Assembly (NCBI GenBank): GCA_900128395.1
Contig: LT649504.1
Coordinates: 1-22,721 of the forward strand
Direction of reading: 5' to 3'
Length of the DNA: 22,721 nt
Origin: Stramenopiles sp. TOSAG23-2
Taxonomy: Eukaryota; Sar
The translations under genes were made by a program, and so were the position numbers. The notes under the pieces are model-generated. The model searched no databases, was not told the origin of the DNA, and saw nothing but the letters and a program-made list of their open reading frames with translations. Shown one piece after another: positions 10,001 to 18,949 of the stretch (positions are counted from its first letter, which is position 1; each line of letters opens with the position of its first letter).

Positions 10001-13000
10001 ATTCCCATTTTCTGCCAAAATCATGTAATATACTTGGTGGCCTTGGCTGTTAGGCTTTGAAATATCATTGGCGGTATTATTTTCAATGGTGATGCCAATA
10101 AAGTTTGCTCGCGTATAATTAATCGGTTGATCGCTGTCATCATGGTCATGAAAATAATTGCTTGTATCAATAACAATACCTCCACCTGTTGATTTTGCAA
10201 TGTTTCTTGTGATAAACGAATCGTACACGAGAAAATTGGTTTTTCGGGCAAAGGTGGTATAAATGCCACCGCCACTTACGTTTGCAACATTTTCAGACAC
10301 ATTGGTGTTGTTCATAATAAAAGTTGCATCATGATTACCCGTCAAACCTTGCATAGATTCTTTTCTACATCCACTATTGTATTTGCATTCTTCGATAGTA
10401 TAACTGTGACAAGAACTAGATTCCACTGTTCTAAGATAGTGAACACACTGAACATGCGATTGGTGGTATTTTATGCCACCACCTGATGCTTCAGCGATAT
10501 TATTTTGTATATTGCTATTACTAATGGAAAGTCGAGTCCCAGACGATGCATATATACCACCTCCACTACCATAGCTTAAACATGTTTCTTGCTTAGCGTC
10601 GGCGTTTAAATACTTTGCATTATTCAAATAAAATTCGAAACAAGGACTATGGTAACAGTTGTAGAAATAATCGCCTGATATTCTAACATACTCATTTAGA
10701 GAATATCCAGTACCACCGTTTTCAATAATTATATTTTCTACTTTCACATCATCAGAGTTAAAATTGTCTCGGTTTAAAAGTAAAATTAGATCTTCCGTTA
10801 GCCCAACGTTTTCCTTTCTTATAATTAATTTATCAAAGGTAGTATAATTAGACCCAGGATCACTTGCAACTATATCTCCTATGCTATTATTATACCCGTT
10901 ATACATTCCATGATGAATTGAGATGTTGAACCGAGCCCCGCTCCCTAATGTACTAGTCGTTATAGTTGGTACATTATAATACCATGTCAGCGCATATTCT
11001 GAATTACAATTACCACATCCCGAGGATAACCAATAATCTGAGTAATGGGACGAAACAATACTATTATGATGATTATACCCATAACTTCCATACATGTTAT
11101 ATTGCACATTATGACGCAATGGACCTCTGACTTCAATAGTAAACCTAGCCCCTTTGCCTGACATTGAGCTGTAACTTGGTACATTCTTATAAATGCCTAC
11201 TCCAATATGAAAATAACTTCCAAAATTGGTGTGGTCATGTTTTGTAAGATTCACTATTTCATTTCCGCTTTTTGACACAATCTCACACTTCAGTTTTGTT
11301 GCAATGTTAGACATAATAAGCGAGTGTTGGATGCTTATGTCTGCATTGTATGCTCCATAAATGGCACCACGCCCGCCAATATTGTTTTGGATTATGGTAT
11401 GGATCATGGTTAGCTTACTATTTGCATCTAAATATATCGCCGAGCCATAACAAGAATAACAAGAACGATTCTCACGGTATTCCATTTCAGTATATTCATA
11501 CCCTGTAAGTTGAGAATAGCTTTCTCCTTTACAGACATCAGAACTTTGACAGTGTTTTGACTGGTTAACGCCACTTAAATTTAAATATTTTATTGTTAAA
11601 TGTGCACCATTCAAAATTCGAAAGATTTGCGCTCCACCATTAGAAGCTACTATACTCCTTTTCGTTTCGGTAAGATTTTTACCAGTGCATAATTTACATC
11701 CACAATATTTTTGTTCATCAAATGACGATGAATTGCTATCGCCACTAATGAAATACTCTGAGCCACTTGATCCAGACCAACTATTAGATGCACTGTAATA
11801 GTCATCGGATGGACCACTTGATCCAGAAGTACCGGAACTGTAATAGTCATCGGATGGACCGCTTGATCCACTATTGTCAAAAGGTCCAGAACTATCGTCA
11901 TAACTACCAGAACTACCGCTATCGTCATAACTACCAGAACTACCGCTATCGTCATAAGGCCCAGAACTACCACTATCGTCAGAAGGCCCAGAATCAGCAT
12001 CATTGCTACCACAACAGATACAACCAATAATATGTAAGTGGGCGTTCATCGTTTGAACAACTTGTGTATAATTATTTGTATATATATCATCTTTTATCCC
12101 ATGTATACTTTCAATGTCGGCATTATGGAAATCTGGTTCGGTTGGCAACCATCCTGTAAGTACATTTACTCTTATTCTATATTCCCCGGCAACATAATGA
12201 TTCAAAAACAAGTCTGTTCTACCATTCTCAAATGCGATGGTATATTCCTCGTCACTGTTCATAGGAAAATTTTCAGCACCAACATTCAGCGAGAAGAAAG
12301 TAGTATCTTCAAAATTATCGTTATTTTGTGGTCCGACCCAACCAGAAACTATATCCACACCATCTTTATCTGTCAACGTTATGTTAGAGGAACAAGAGGA
12401 ACACTGAGCACCATCGTTCCATCCATCATTCAGAGAATCTTTCCCTTTTAAAGTGTAGTCTCCATCTGCTAAACAAATTTCAGTCGGTCCATCATCTTGC
12501 GTTCCCGACTTGACCGTAACGTTGTTGTTGTTAAGAATTTCCCATGAGTTCTCATGAGTGCTAGGTCCATTATAAAATGATATATTTACTTTGCTTTCTC
12601 CCACATTGCAAGTAGTAGGACGGGGCTGTTGTTTTTGATAGCTCATACCGGGTGCACAAATATTTAAATCACAATTGAAACTACGGCAATCATTATTGGT
12701 CGCACACGTAGAACCATCATTTAATAGTGCATTGCTAGATGATGCATTACCAAATGTGCAATTAATCCTTAAATTTGCTGTCCTTTCATTTTCCCTTGCA
12801 GATACAGTAATAATATAATCACTTATTGTTTCATCAAATATCGTTCCTAATGCTGTTTTATTATTAGGAAGATGTAAGCCAATAGTATTATTTTGATCAT
12901 CTTTAAATTCACAAGAATGAATTTGTGAATTTGGCTTCAGATCATGATTAGGCATCATGGCAAAAGCAGCAGGATTGAAATCCGTTACAAGCTGTGGAAA

Positions 13001-14032
13001 AATTTTATCGCGACTAGTCTTCATTCGATAATATATCTTTCTCGTCGATGATAAAGATTGAGCATTTTCAAAACGATCTGAGTAAATTTTAAATCGAAAC
13101 TCTTCATTGCCTTCAATTTTGCATTCCTCTCCTCCATATTTATTAAGATCATTATGTAAAGTTATTTTATAATTAAAAATATCTACATAGCCATACCCTG
13201 TTGTTTTCGAATGTTGTACAGATAGTGAACAACTTTCTATCCCACCACTAACTGGAGACGCGTAAAGATCTTCATTATTATCATTTATTCCCCAAGGCAA
13301 ATATCCACTGTAATCACTCCAATCAACTGAAAATACACTAACCGTTATAAAATCACCATCTTTCAACATTCCTGAAGATGAAGGTTTTCCAGAAATATCG
13401 ATCCAATTTGGCTTACCGTATATAATTCTATTATTAATTTTCATTGAGATAATACTCATGGAAGTACCAAAATCTTGTTTCTTTACGGAACTTTTATTTA
13501 AAACGCTATCATAGCTATACCGATCTTTTGACGCACAAATTTGAACTTGGAATGCGTTGTATTCTATTGAAATTTGATGACTATGTTGATTATAGTCATG
13601 GTTGTGATTTAGGTCGTTAGACATCCATGTTTTTATCTTTCCAGTTATACTGTTGTCAGGATAATTTCCATTTGCATCCTGTATATCACACCACCCATTA
13701 TCATTACAGAATACGTTGAATAACATATGTACTTCATCAGTTGAAATTGCATAGCAATAATAGTACGAATAGTCTGTATTAAAGTTTATTAAAGATGTAT
13801 TTAGGTAAATATTTGTTGCAGAATTTGGTATCTCATAGCCACTTGAGCCTGGGGGGTAATTCCATTCACTGTGAGGGAAAGTTACACGTGGACCAGATGG
13901 TTGAAAAAGTGGTACGATGTTTTCCAAACCTTTAAATGGTGCAACAGTTCGCGATTGCGACGTTGACAGTTGAAATTTTACAGCAAAAGAAATTAGGAAT
14001 AGTTTACTGATGAATACATACTTTTTATTCAT
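7001..14032 (-). CDS. Spliced giant surface protein: beta-helix repeats, Cys-rich repeats and C-terminal multi-pass membrane domain (exons 14032-9002, 8892-8256, 8175-7001)
   Basis: Three exons of 5031, 637 and 1175 bases join in frame into about 2280 residues. The first junction is phase 0 (GVPSD to PYPFW); the second splits a codon (KIIL-N-HLQLISL). A signal peptide (first ~25 residues) leads a large extracellular part: a Cys-containing segment (CATNNDCRSFNC), an acidic Asp/Ser/Gly repeat linker (about 680-755), right-handed beta-helix style repeats with NNIA..GGGIY motifs (about 800-1350), ephrin-receptor/GCC2-GCC3-like cysteine repeats (about 1450-1570) and a fibronectin-III-like segment before the first intron. 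Exon 2 adds further Cys pairs and the first membrane span (about 1841-1865). Exon 3 supplies about seven more spans (from about 1947) and a basic cytoplasmic tail. Such beta-helix plus 7-8-span proteins are widespread in microalgae and are usually taken as surface receptors or adhesins; that role and the ligand are unproven. Without splicing the first exon would end at a stop at 8945. Confidence 0.85.
8176..8255 (-). other. Spliceosomal intron 2 of the giant surface-protein gene (80 nt, phase 1)
   Basis: On the minus strand it starts GTAAGT and ends TTCACAG, with CTCTAACAC as a likely branch site about 30-35 nt before the end. Removal restores the frame exactly: KIIL, one codon split by the intron (Asn), then HLQLISLASGF. 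It contains an in-frame stop, which is why the two flanking frames look like separate genes. Confidence 0.9.
8893..9001 (-). other. Spliceosomal intron 1 of the giant surface-protein gene (109 nt, phase 0)
   Basis: On the minus strand it starts GTACGT and ends CGCATCAG, with CTCTAACACA as a likely branch site. Splicing joins GVPSD to PYPFWSLATDCG without a frame break. A later GTAAAT donor at the AG just before the 8945 stop would put the next exon out of frame, so the GTACGT donor is preferred. Its sequence resembles that of the other intron over most of its length. Confidence 0.82.
11894..12001 (-). repeat. 27-bp tandem repeat coding for the Asp/Ser/Gly linker
   Basis: The word ATCGTC recurs at 11894, 11921, 11948 and 11975 on the plus strand, exactly 27 bp apart, with the intervening bases nearly identical. 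In the protein each unit gives nine residues of the type DDSGSSGSY. More diverged units continue to about 11760. A coding minisatellite of this sort usually varies in copy number between strains. Confidence 0.85.
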
Positions 14033-14237
14033 TGTTGTTTATTATTTCCATATAGATATATTCACAAAATAATTGCATACAATATGCAGCAAAGCTTGAT
14101 GCTAAAGATTATTTCAATGTTGTGAGAAATGTTTGAGTTACTATCTTTTTTTATCAATATAATAATTATATTTTATTGTTTCAGAATTATTACGTCATAA
14201 TAAACTATGCTTTCTATTTAACTATATAGTATATATA

Positions 14238-14482
14238 AATATCGCGCTTCTGCCTAATTATGCCTAAAATTTCCTAACTTTTCCTAACGCAAATATATTC
14301 TAAGTTAGTGTTTTATTTTAGGATTACTGTGAAATCTAACGATATTTTTGATAGAATTAAGGAACAAGTCTAATTACAATCAAAATAACAATTCTATTTG
14401 CCTAACGCAATACAATGAAGAAAATAATCTAGTTACCATTATAGGACTTACCGACGGCATAATTAGGCAGAAGCGCGATATT
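14238..14482. mobile_element. MITE-like element with perfect 27-bp terminal inverted repeats
   Basis: Positions 14238-14264 and 14456-14482 are exact reverse complements; the ends read AATATCGCGCTTCTGCC inward. Inside, CCTAACGCAA occurs as a direct repeat near both ends (about 14284 and 14401). No coding capacity. It sits in the spacer upstream of the giant surface-protein gene, whose 5' region (14033-14237) is otherwise plain AT-rich DNA, and is unrelated in sequence to the other two inverted-repeat families in the window. Confidence 0.85.
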
Positions 14483-14537
14483 AATATTCCGCCATGTGGT
14501 CTTATATAGGGACTGGTCGTAGTGTTCCAAGCGTTTT

Positions 14538-14580
14538 CTTGAGCTTTTACTTGAGCTTTTTCTTGAGCTATACTTGAGCT
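14538..14580. repeat. Four CTTGAGCT repeats at 11-12 bp spacing
   Basis: CTTGAGCT occurs at 14538, 14550, 14562 and 14573, about one helical turn apart, and a related CTTGAGCG lies at about 14652. The even phasing could mean a cluster of binding sites upstream of the orphan gene at 14965, or simple slippage of a 12-bp unit. Confidence 0.6.
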
Positions 14581-14613
14581 ATATTTTCATACTCTACTTG
14601 ATAGGATTTCATC

Positions 14614-14637
14614 AAGTGAAAAAAAATAATTTCACTT
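14614..14637. repeat. 24-nt hairpin, inverse copy of the 15912-16281 hairpin family
   Basis: AAGTGAAA and TTTCACTT form an 8-bp stem around an 8-nt A/T loop. All 24 bases are the exact reverse complement of the hairpin at 16203-16226 on the far side of the orphan gene. The spacer from here to 14964 is AT-rich with several A and T runs. Confidence 0.8.
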
Positions 14638-14924
14638 GCTCTTGATTATACTCTTGAGCGAATTCACTAGAAAATTGAAGATTTCATAAAATAGTATAAA
14701 AATGATAGGTGATTTTTTAATGAAAAAAATAAAAAAAAGCAAACCGATTTTTTTTTTGATAAAATCTCTCCATTTTGTTTTTTTGGAAAGTATAAAAGGT
14801 ACTAAAAATTGTAGTCTAATAAAAATATTGTATTCAAATATTCCGGATAGGAAATTTGGGTCATGTTAGGGGGTCATACAGTAGCTTATAAGTATTCTAA
14901 TTCAATTACTTATTGAAATTTCTT

Positions 14925-14932
14925 AAAATTGA
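14925..14932 (+). promoter_or_regulatory. AAAATTGA motif ahead of the orphan gene
   Basis: An exact AAAATTGA lies 33 nt before the ATG at 14965. This octamer is the known early-promoter element of mimiviruses and their relatives. In DNA this AT-rich it can occur by chance (another copy is at 14671-14678), so the assignment is tentative. Confidence 0.3.
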
Positions 14933-14964
14933 TTGTAATTTATTATTTTTAATAGGAGTTATTT

Positions 14965-15483
14965 ATGATGTCTTCCCCTAGTTCTAAGAATACGAGCGAA
15001 ATGCCTATGAATTATACTTCATTTGCGTATAAAAAAATTGCGAAAGCAAACTACAAAACTGAAGAAGGGATACCTTCTGCTGTAGAACGAGCAAATTTTA
15101 TACAAGTTACTGCGCCATGCCCTGTTCAAATACTAGCGTATGATAAAAATGTAGAAAAGGATTACAAATTCAAATGTCCTATGGATATTATGGTCGTTAC
15201 TGACCAAGAAACAATTGTAATTCCTGTAAAACGAACTGATTATGTATTTTCAGTTAAGCATATTAAACAGTTGGATAGTGAAGAAGGTTCATTATCAGCA
15301 ATTCTTCACTATTTAATGAAGATTAAAAAAATGAGTAAATTATTTGAAGCAGATTTTATGAAAGTCAAGACTAATTGTTGTTGGGTTTGGGATAACGATA
15401 CTAAAACAGCATTAAGGTTATGGCGTAGTTATAAAAACGGGAATAGAATTTGGTTTGAAATATCTGTAGCAACATATAATTAA
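14965..15483 (+). CDS. Orphan 172-residue protein, function unknown
   Basis: Intron-free frame of 172 residues starting with a double Met (MMSSPSS). It has a balanced, folded-looking composition: alternating short strands in the middle (FIQVTAPCPVQILAYD, DIMVVTDQETIVIPVKRTDYVF), a helical region (GSLSAILHYLMKIKKMSKLFEADF), then a Trp-rich C-terminus with CCWVWDND and RLWRSYKNGNRIWFEISV. There is no signal peptide or membrane span, and I do not recognise a family. It stands alone in a repeat-dense zone: a mimivirus-type AAAATTGA word lies upstream, an 11-bp tandem repeat starts one base after the stop codon, and the same 24-nt hairpin family lies on both sides. This setting fits cargo of a mobile or viral element, but that is inference. 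Amino-acid composition and length favour a real gene over a chance frame. Confidence 0.65.
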   Translation: MMSSPSSKNTSEMPMNYTSFAYKKIAKANYKTEEGIPSAVERANFIQVTAPCPVQILAYDKNVEKDYKFKCPMDIMVVTDQETIVIPVKRTDYVFSVKHIKQLDSEEGSLSAILHYLMKIKKMSKLFEADFMKVKTNCCWVWDNDTKTALRLWRSYKNGNRIWFEISVATYN

Positions 15484-15538
15484 ACTTCCACGACACTTCC
15501 ACGACACTTCCACGACACTTCCACGACACTTCCATTAC
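15484..15538. repeat. 11-bp tandem repeat directly after the orphan gene
   Basis: Four exact copies of ACTTCCACGAC (15484-15527) and a fifth degenerate copy (15528-15538) begin one base after the stop codon, so the repeat lies in the 3' untranslated region. Confidence 0.95.
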
Positions 15539-15614
15539 AAAATTTTTTATCGCGCACTTGGTATATGGTCACACTTCAACCCGATAGCTGTTGAATGTCC
15601 ATGAACGAATGGAT

Positions 15615-15856
15615 GGGGGGGGGGCACGAAATGCCCAAAGGGGCGCCCGAAATACTAAAGTTTTGAAACATGAAAATAATTTTCAACTTCAACAAAACTA
15701 ACATAATTAAGAAAGTGCCCCCCCTGTTTCTTAAGGTAAGGTTTTTACAAGTAGTCGTCAATAAACCAAAGCATTATGCTCTCAACGAAAGGGGGGGCAT
15801 CAAAATGCCCCCTCAAACCACCCCAGGTGCCCCCCCTGCCCCCCCTTGCCCCCCTG
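15615..15856. repeat. G-run/C-run hairpin cluster
   Basis: A run of ten G at 15615-15624 opens a hairpin (GGGCA at 15622-15626, TGCCC at 15632-15636). Next is TTAAGAAA/TTTCTTAA (15707-15714 with 15727-15734) around a C-run loop, then GGGGGCAT/ATGCCCCC (15793-15800 with 15805-15812) around CAAA. The end, about 15821-15856, is a chain of C runs between CCCAG and CTGGG. In this AT-rich region such G/C homopolymer blocks are exceptional. They can form stem-loops and possibly G-quadruplexes on the minus strand. The short frame crossing it is proline-rich noise. Confidence 0.7.
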
Positions 15857-15911
15857 GGTGAAATACATGACAAATATATGGGCAAATCAACTGTCTATCC
15901 TAGAACAATGT

Positions 15912-16281
15912 AAGTGAATTTATTTTTTTTCACTTGGAATCCGCCCTATGGTGTGTAGGTGCTATCAAGTGAATTTTTTTTATTTCACTTACACTCCATG
16001 TATAGGGAGTGCATAGCATGGGACGGTCAAGAGGCTAGGTCAAGTGAATTTATTTTTTTTCACTTGGAGGTCAAGTGAAATTATTTTTTTTCGCTTGGAA
16101 TCGGGTCAATGGTATGTAGGTGCTATCAAGTGAATTTTTTTTTTTTCGCTTACACTCCAAGTATAAGCTGGAAATAGCATGGGACGGTCAGGAGGTTAGG
16201 TCAAGTGAAATTATTTTTTTTCACTTGGAATCGGGTCTATGGTGTGTAGGTGCTATCAAGTGAAATTATTTTTTTTCGCTT
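15912..16281. repeat. 130-bp tandem repeat built from 24-nt hairpins
   Basis: Seven hairpins of the AAGTGAA...TTCACTT/TCGCTT type start at 15912, 15967, 16042, 16073, 16128, 16203 and 16258. Hairpins and the text between them (GGTGTGTAGGTGCTATC, then GCATGGGACGGTCA) repeat with a 130-bp period, about 2.8 copies. One additional 31-bp hairpin unit is inserted at 16042-16072. Each hairpin has a 7-8-bp stem and a T-rich loop. Confidence 0.9.
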
Positions 16282-16776
16282 ACACGCCCTAGTCTTGACT
16301 AGTCTTGAAGTATAATATTTTACCCTATTTCATTTAGGGTTTTCCCATCCAAATATCTTCACACATGATAGTCTCCAACATATGATTAATTGCTATCACT
16401 TTATGATATCTCCCGCTATATAAATTTGTAGTATGACACTACTAGCTGGCTAGCGTCGTTGCCCATTACAGACCACACAATCATCAATAATCATCAATCT
16501 TCTTAAAATAATTAATAATAAATAAATAATAATTATCTCCCAATCAATCCTTTCGTCCCGTATAATCACCAACACCACCAATTTCTGGAAAGAAAACGAG
16601 AACATCACAAACAAAAGCAGAAAACGCTGCTAAACGCCTTTGCTAAAACTGGGAACACTACCGCCATCACCATCGTAATCAACCAAGTAACTGGTCATTT
16701 CGTTCGCGACAACTTTAAATCAGATTCCCGTACCGTCTAATAAAATTGACGAATAACCTTTTAGTGAAATTAAATC
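16282..16776 (+). promoter_or_regulatory. Promoter and leader region of the LRR gene
   Basis: TATATAAA at 16417-16424 is a good TATA box. It is followed by the inverted word GTAGT..ACTAC (about 16428-16442), which would fall near the expected transcription start. A leader of roughly 330 nt, rich in CATCA and AACACC words, leads to the ATG at 16777. An AAAATTGA word lies at 16742-16749, 27 nt before the ATG. A tandem CTAGTCTTGA occurs near 16290-16310. I see no convincing upstream exon. Confidence 0.5.
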
Positions 16777-18747
16777 ATGCAAGAAGTAAAAACGACGGAA
16801 ATAAATGAATCCCCTCTTCAACCCAATGACATAGGCAACTTGGAAATAGAAATGGAAAACGACGAGGTTCCAGAGCTTACACGCTGTCGTAAATGCCGTA
16901 TATTGTGCGGTCGTGAAAGTATCCTTGTGTCCATGGTGGTGCTTGCTTTAGGTGGGGGCAATATATTTATTTTTTCTGGTTATGCTGGTGGTTTCAACCG
17001 TGAAGGGTTGTGGGTATTTTTCGCTCTAGGAATCCTTTCCTGCTTACTCGTGGTATCGTTTATTGTCCGCACTTGTAAGGCTGTTCAACCAAAAAATAAG
17101 AAGAAAACGGAAGAGGAAAATGACGGAAAAGATGAAAATCAAGATGAAAATAAAGAAGAAAATCAAGAAGAAGAGAAAAAACCATCAAAAATTGCTGCTA
17201 TGTTTGATACTATGAAAACGCGTTACAACCACCTATTTGATGTCAATGGAAAATATTACTTGAGCAAAATGTATGCCGCCGAACTGTTTGAGCACGCCCA
17301 ACAAGTGTATTCCTTGACCACCATTTACCTGTGCTTGATGCCCGTAGAAACATCCACTATTGTGTGTGCCGTTTTGACCGTTGAATTGCTCATCAACATT
17401 TGGGCTACTTTTCACATCGGTTCTCAAGAAGTACGGGATAGGTTGATATTTCTAGATATTTTGACGGATGTATTTTGTATGGCGTTCCCGCTTGCGTATT
17501 CACGCTTTGCCCTTAATATGCCTATACACCTTGAAAGTATGCTTCTCATTGTAGTGTATCCAACACTGTCGTTGTATTCAAAATTGAACGACATTTGGGA
17601 AGATTATTTCAAGATGGATTTGGAGCGGATTGAACAGACAAAAAAAAAGCAGAGCAAGGGGAAGGCAAGAAACTCGCGGCGTTCAAGTGTCCTCAATTTG
17701 TCCCACAATCGCGACACACTTGACGCGCAATTAGAACATTTCCCCAAATGGCTGCGTTACGCCTTTACGGTGCTTAACATTGGTTTCGTGTTGTTTTTTG
17801 TTAGTTTGGTAAGCGTCCAGTTAGCCACCCAACCTTCCACTGATACATGTAGTGGTATTTTCACGAAAGAAGTGTGGGGAGGGTGTAAAGTTGAAGTCCC
17901 GTTTTGTCAAGAATTGTTTGTTGCGAAGTGCGATTGTGCCGTGGTGGAAATGACCAATTACACCCAAAAAGCACTGCCCGAATCGTTTGGAGGTTTAAAG
18001 TCGTTGGTCAAGTTGGGCGTTTATACGGGTCAGTTGGAAGAATTGCCGCAGCCGCTAGGAGACAACCATGAGAGGTTGCTTGTGCTCCAAGTAATAGGAA
18101 ACCAACTAAAATCGTTGCCCGACAGCGTGGGAAAGTTACAGAATTTGCTTCACCTTTGGGTCTTCAACAACCAACTGACATCGTTGCCCGACAGCGTGGG
18201 AAAGTTACAGAATTTGCTCAACCTCCAGGTCTTCAACAACCAACTAAAATCCTTGCCGGATAGCGTGGGAAACTTACAGAATTTGCTCAACCTTTATGTC
18301 TTCAACAACCGACTAGAATCCTTGCCCGACAGCGTGGGAAACTTACAGAATTTGCTCTTCCTTTATGCGTGGAACAACACATTAACCGCTCTGCCCAAAA
18401 CAGTAGGTGATATAAAATCATTAATTGTGGTAGATGTTCGTCACAATGGTTTGACCGATTTACCGTCGTCGGTGAGCCAATGGAGCAAGGTAGAATATTT
18501 GTATCTAGCAGGCAATCCCTTATGCGCGAACTTGGACATTCCTAGCAATTTAAAAGACGCAACAGGGTTGTGCGAGCAACAATGCTCTGTAGATTGTCCT
18601 GCTCATTGGTTGGGTCGTTACGGGTGCGATGACAATGATTACACCTACCGTTACACAAAAAAATATAATCCCAATGTAAAACCAAAACCGAATTCAGGGT
18701 GTAACACTGCCGCGTGTGAATACGACAAAGGGGACTGTCCTCGTTGA
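16777..18747 (+). CDS. Six-span membrane protein with extracellular leucine-rich repeats and a Lin-12/Notch-type repeat
   Basis: Protein of 656 residues. Membrane spans lie at about 49-70, 78-97, 178-208, 223-246, 252-268 and 325-350. Between spans 2 and 3 is an acidic, Glu/Asn-rich cytoplasmic loop (about 107-135); between 5 and 6 a basic loop with RRSSVLNLS, a plausible phosphorylation site. The C-terminal half (from about 351) should be extracellular: a Cys cluster (CKVEVPFCQELFVAKCDC), leucine-rich repeats of 23 residues with the NNQLxSLPDSVGxLQNLLxL consensus (about 400-595), and a cap ending in GCNTAACEYDKGDC, a Lin-12/Notch repeat signature. LRR plus Notch-repeat membrane proteins form families in microalgae and oomycetes and are thought to sense or adhere; no ligand is known. 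The ATG follows a TATA box and long leader. No intron is needed. G+C is higher than in the genes to the left. Confidence 0.85.
   Translation: MQEVKTTEINESPLQPNDIGNLEIEMENDEVPELTRCRKCRILCGRESILVSMVVLALGGGNIFIFSGYAGGFNREGLWVFFALGILSCLLVVSFIVRTCKAVQPKNKKKTEEENDGKDENQDENKEENQEEEKKPSKIAAMFDTMKTRYNHLFDVNGKYYLSKMYAAELFEHAQQVYSLTTIYLCLMPVETSTIVCAVLTVELLINIWATFHIGSQEVRDRLIFLDILTDVFCMAFPLAYSRFALNMPIHLESMLLIVVYPTLSLYSKLNDIWEDYFKMDLERIEQTKKKQSKGKARNSRRSSVLNLSHNRDTLDAQLEHFPKWLRYAFTVLNIGFVLFFVSLVSVQLATQPSTDTCSGIFTKEVWGGCKVEVPFCQELFVAKCDCAVVEMTNYTQKALPESFGGLKSLVKLGVYTGQLEELPQPLGDNHERLLVLQVIGNQLKSLPDSVGKLQNLLHLWVFNNQLTSLPDSVGKLQNLLNLQVFNNQLKSLPDSVGNLQNLLNLYVFNNRLESLPDSVGNLQNLLFLYAWNNTLTALPKTVGDIKSLIVVDVRHNGLTDLPSSVSQWSKVEYLYLAGNPLCANLDIPSNLKDATGLCEQQCSVDCPAHWLGRYGCDDNDYTYRYTKKYNPNVKPKPNSGCNTAACEYDKGDCPR
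18112..18387 (+). repeat. 69-bp tandem repeats coding for four LRR units
   Basis: The block TCsTTGCCsGAyAGCGTGGG starts at 18112, 18181, 18250 and 18319, exactly 69 bp apart. The four units are nearly identical in DNA, including silent positions, unlike the flanking LRR units. This indicates recent duplication or gene conversion. Confidence 0.9.
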
Positions 18748-18949
18748 AGGCGGTACGATGTAGCGGCACTTGACAGTGGTTTGTCGCAACACGAAAAAAG
18801 ACGATAAAAATCCATCAAAATAGGTAGCGAAATCAATGGAAAAATAAAGCCGTGGTGGTCAAGAAACACCCACCAAAACCACACAACCAACAAAAGTATT
18901 TGAAAACAAGAGAACCAAACCGAAAATGTCAAGAAAGCCAAAATATGAG

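Noticed and set aside
11788-12451. Plus-strand frames rich in Tyr, His and Asn opposite the giant gene
   Set aside because: They are the antisense of the 27-bp repeats and adjacent coding sequence.
15670-15861. A 63-residue proline-rich frame
   Set aside because: Made from C-run hairpins; no credible protein composition.
15912-16281. CRISPR-like array
   Set aside because: The spacers between hairpins are themselves repeated with a 130-bp period, and the context is eukaryotic; it is a tandem repeat.
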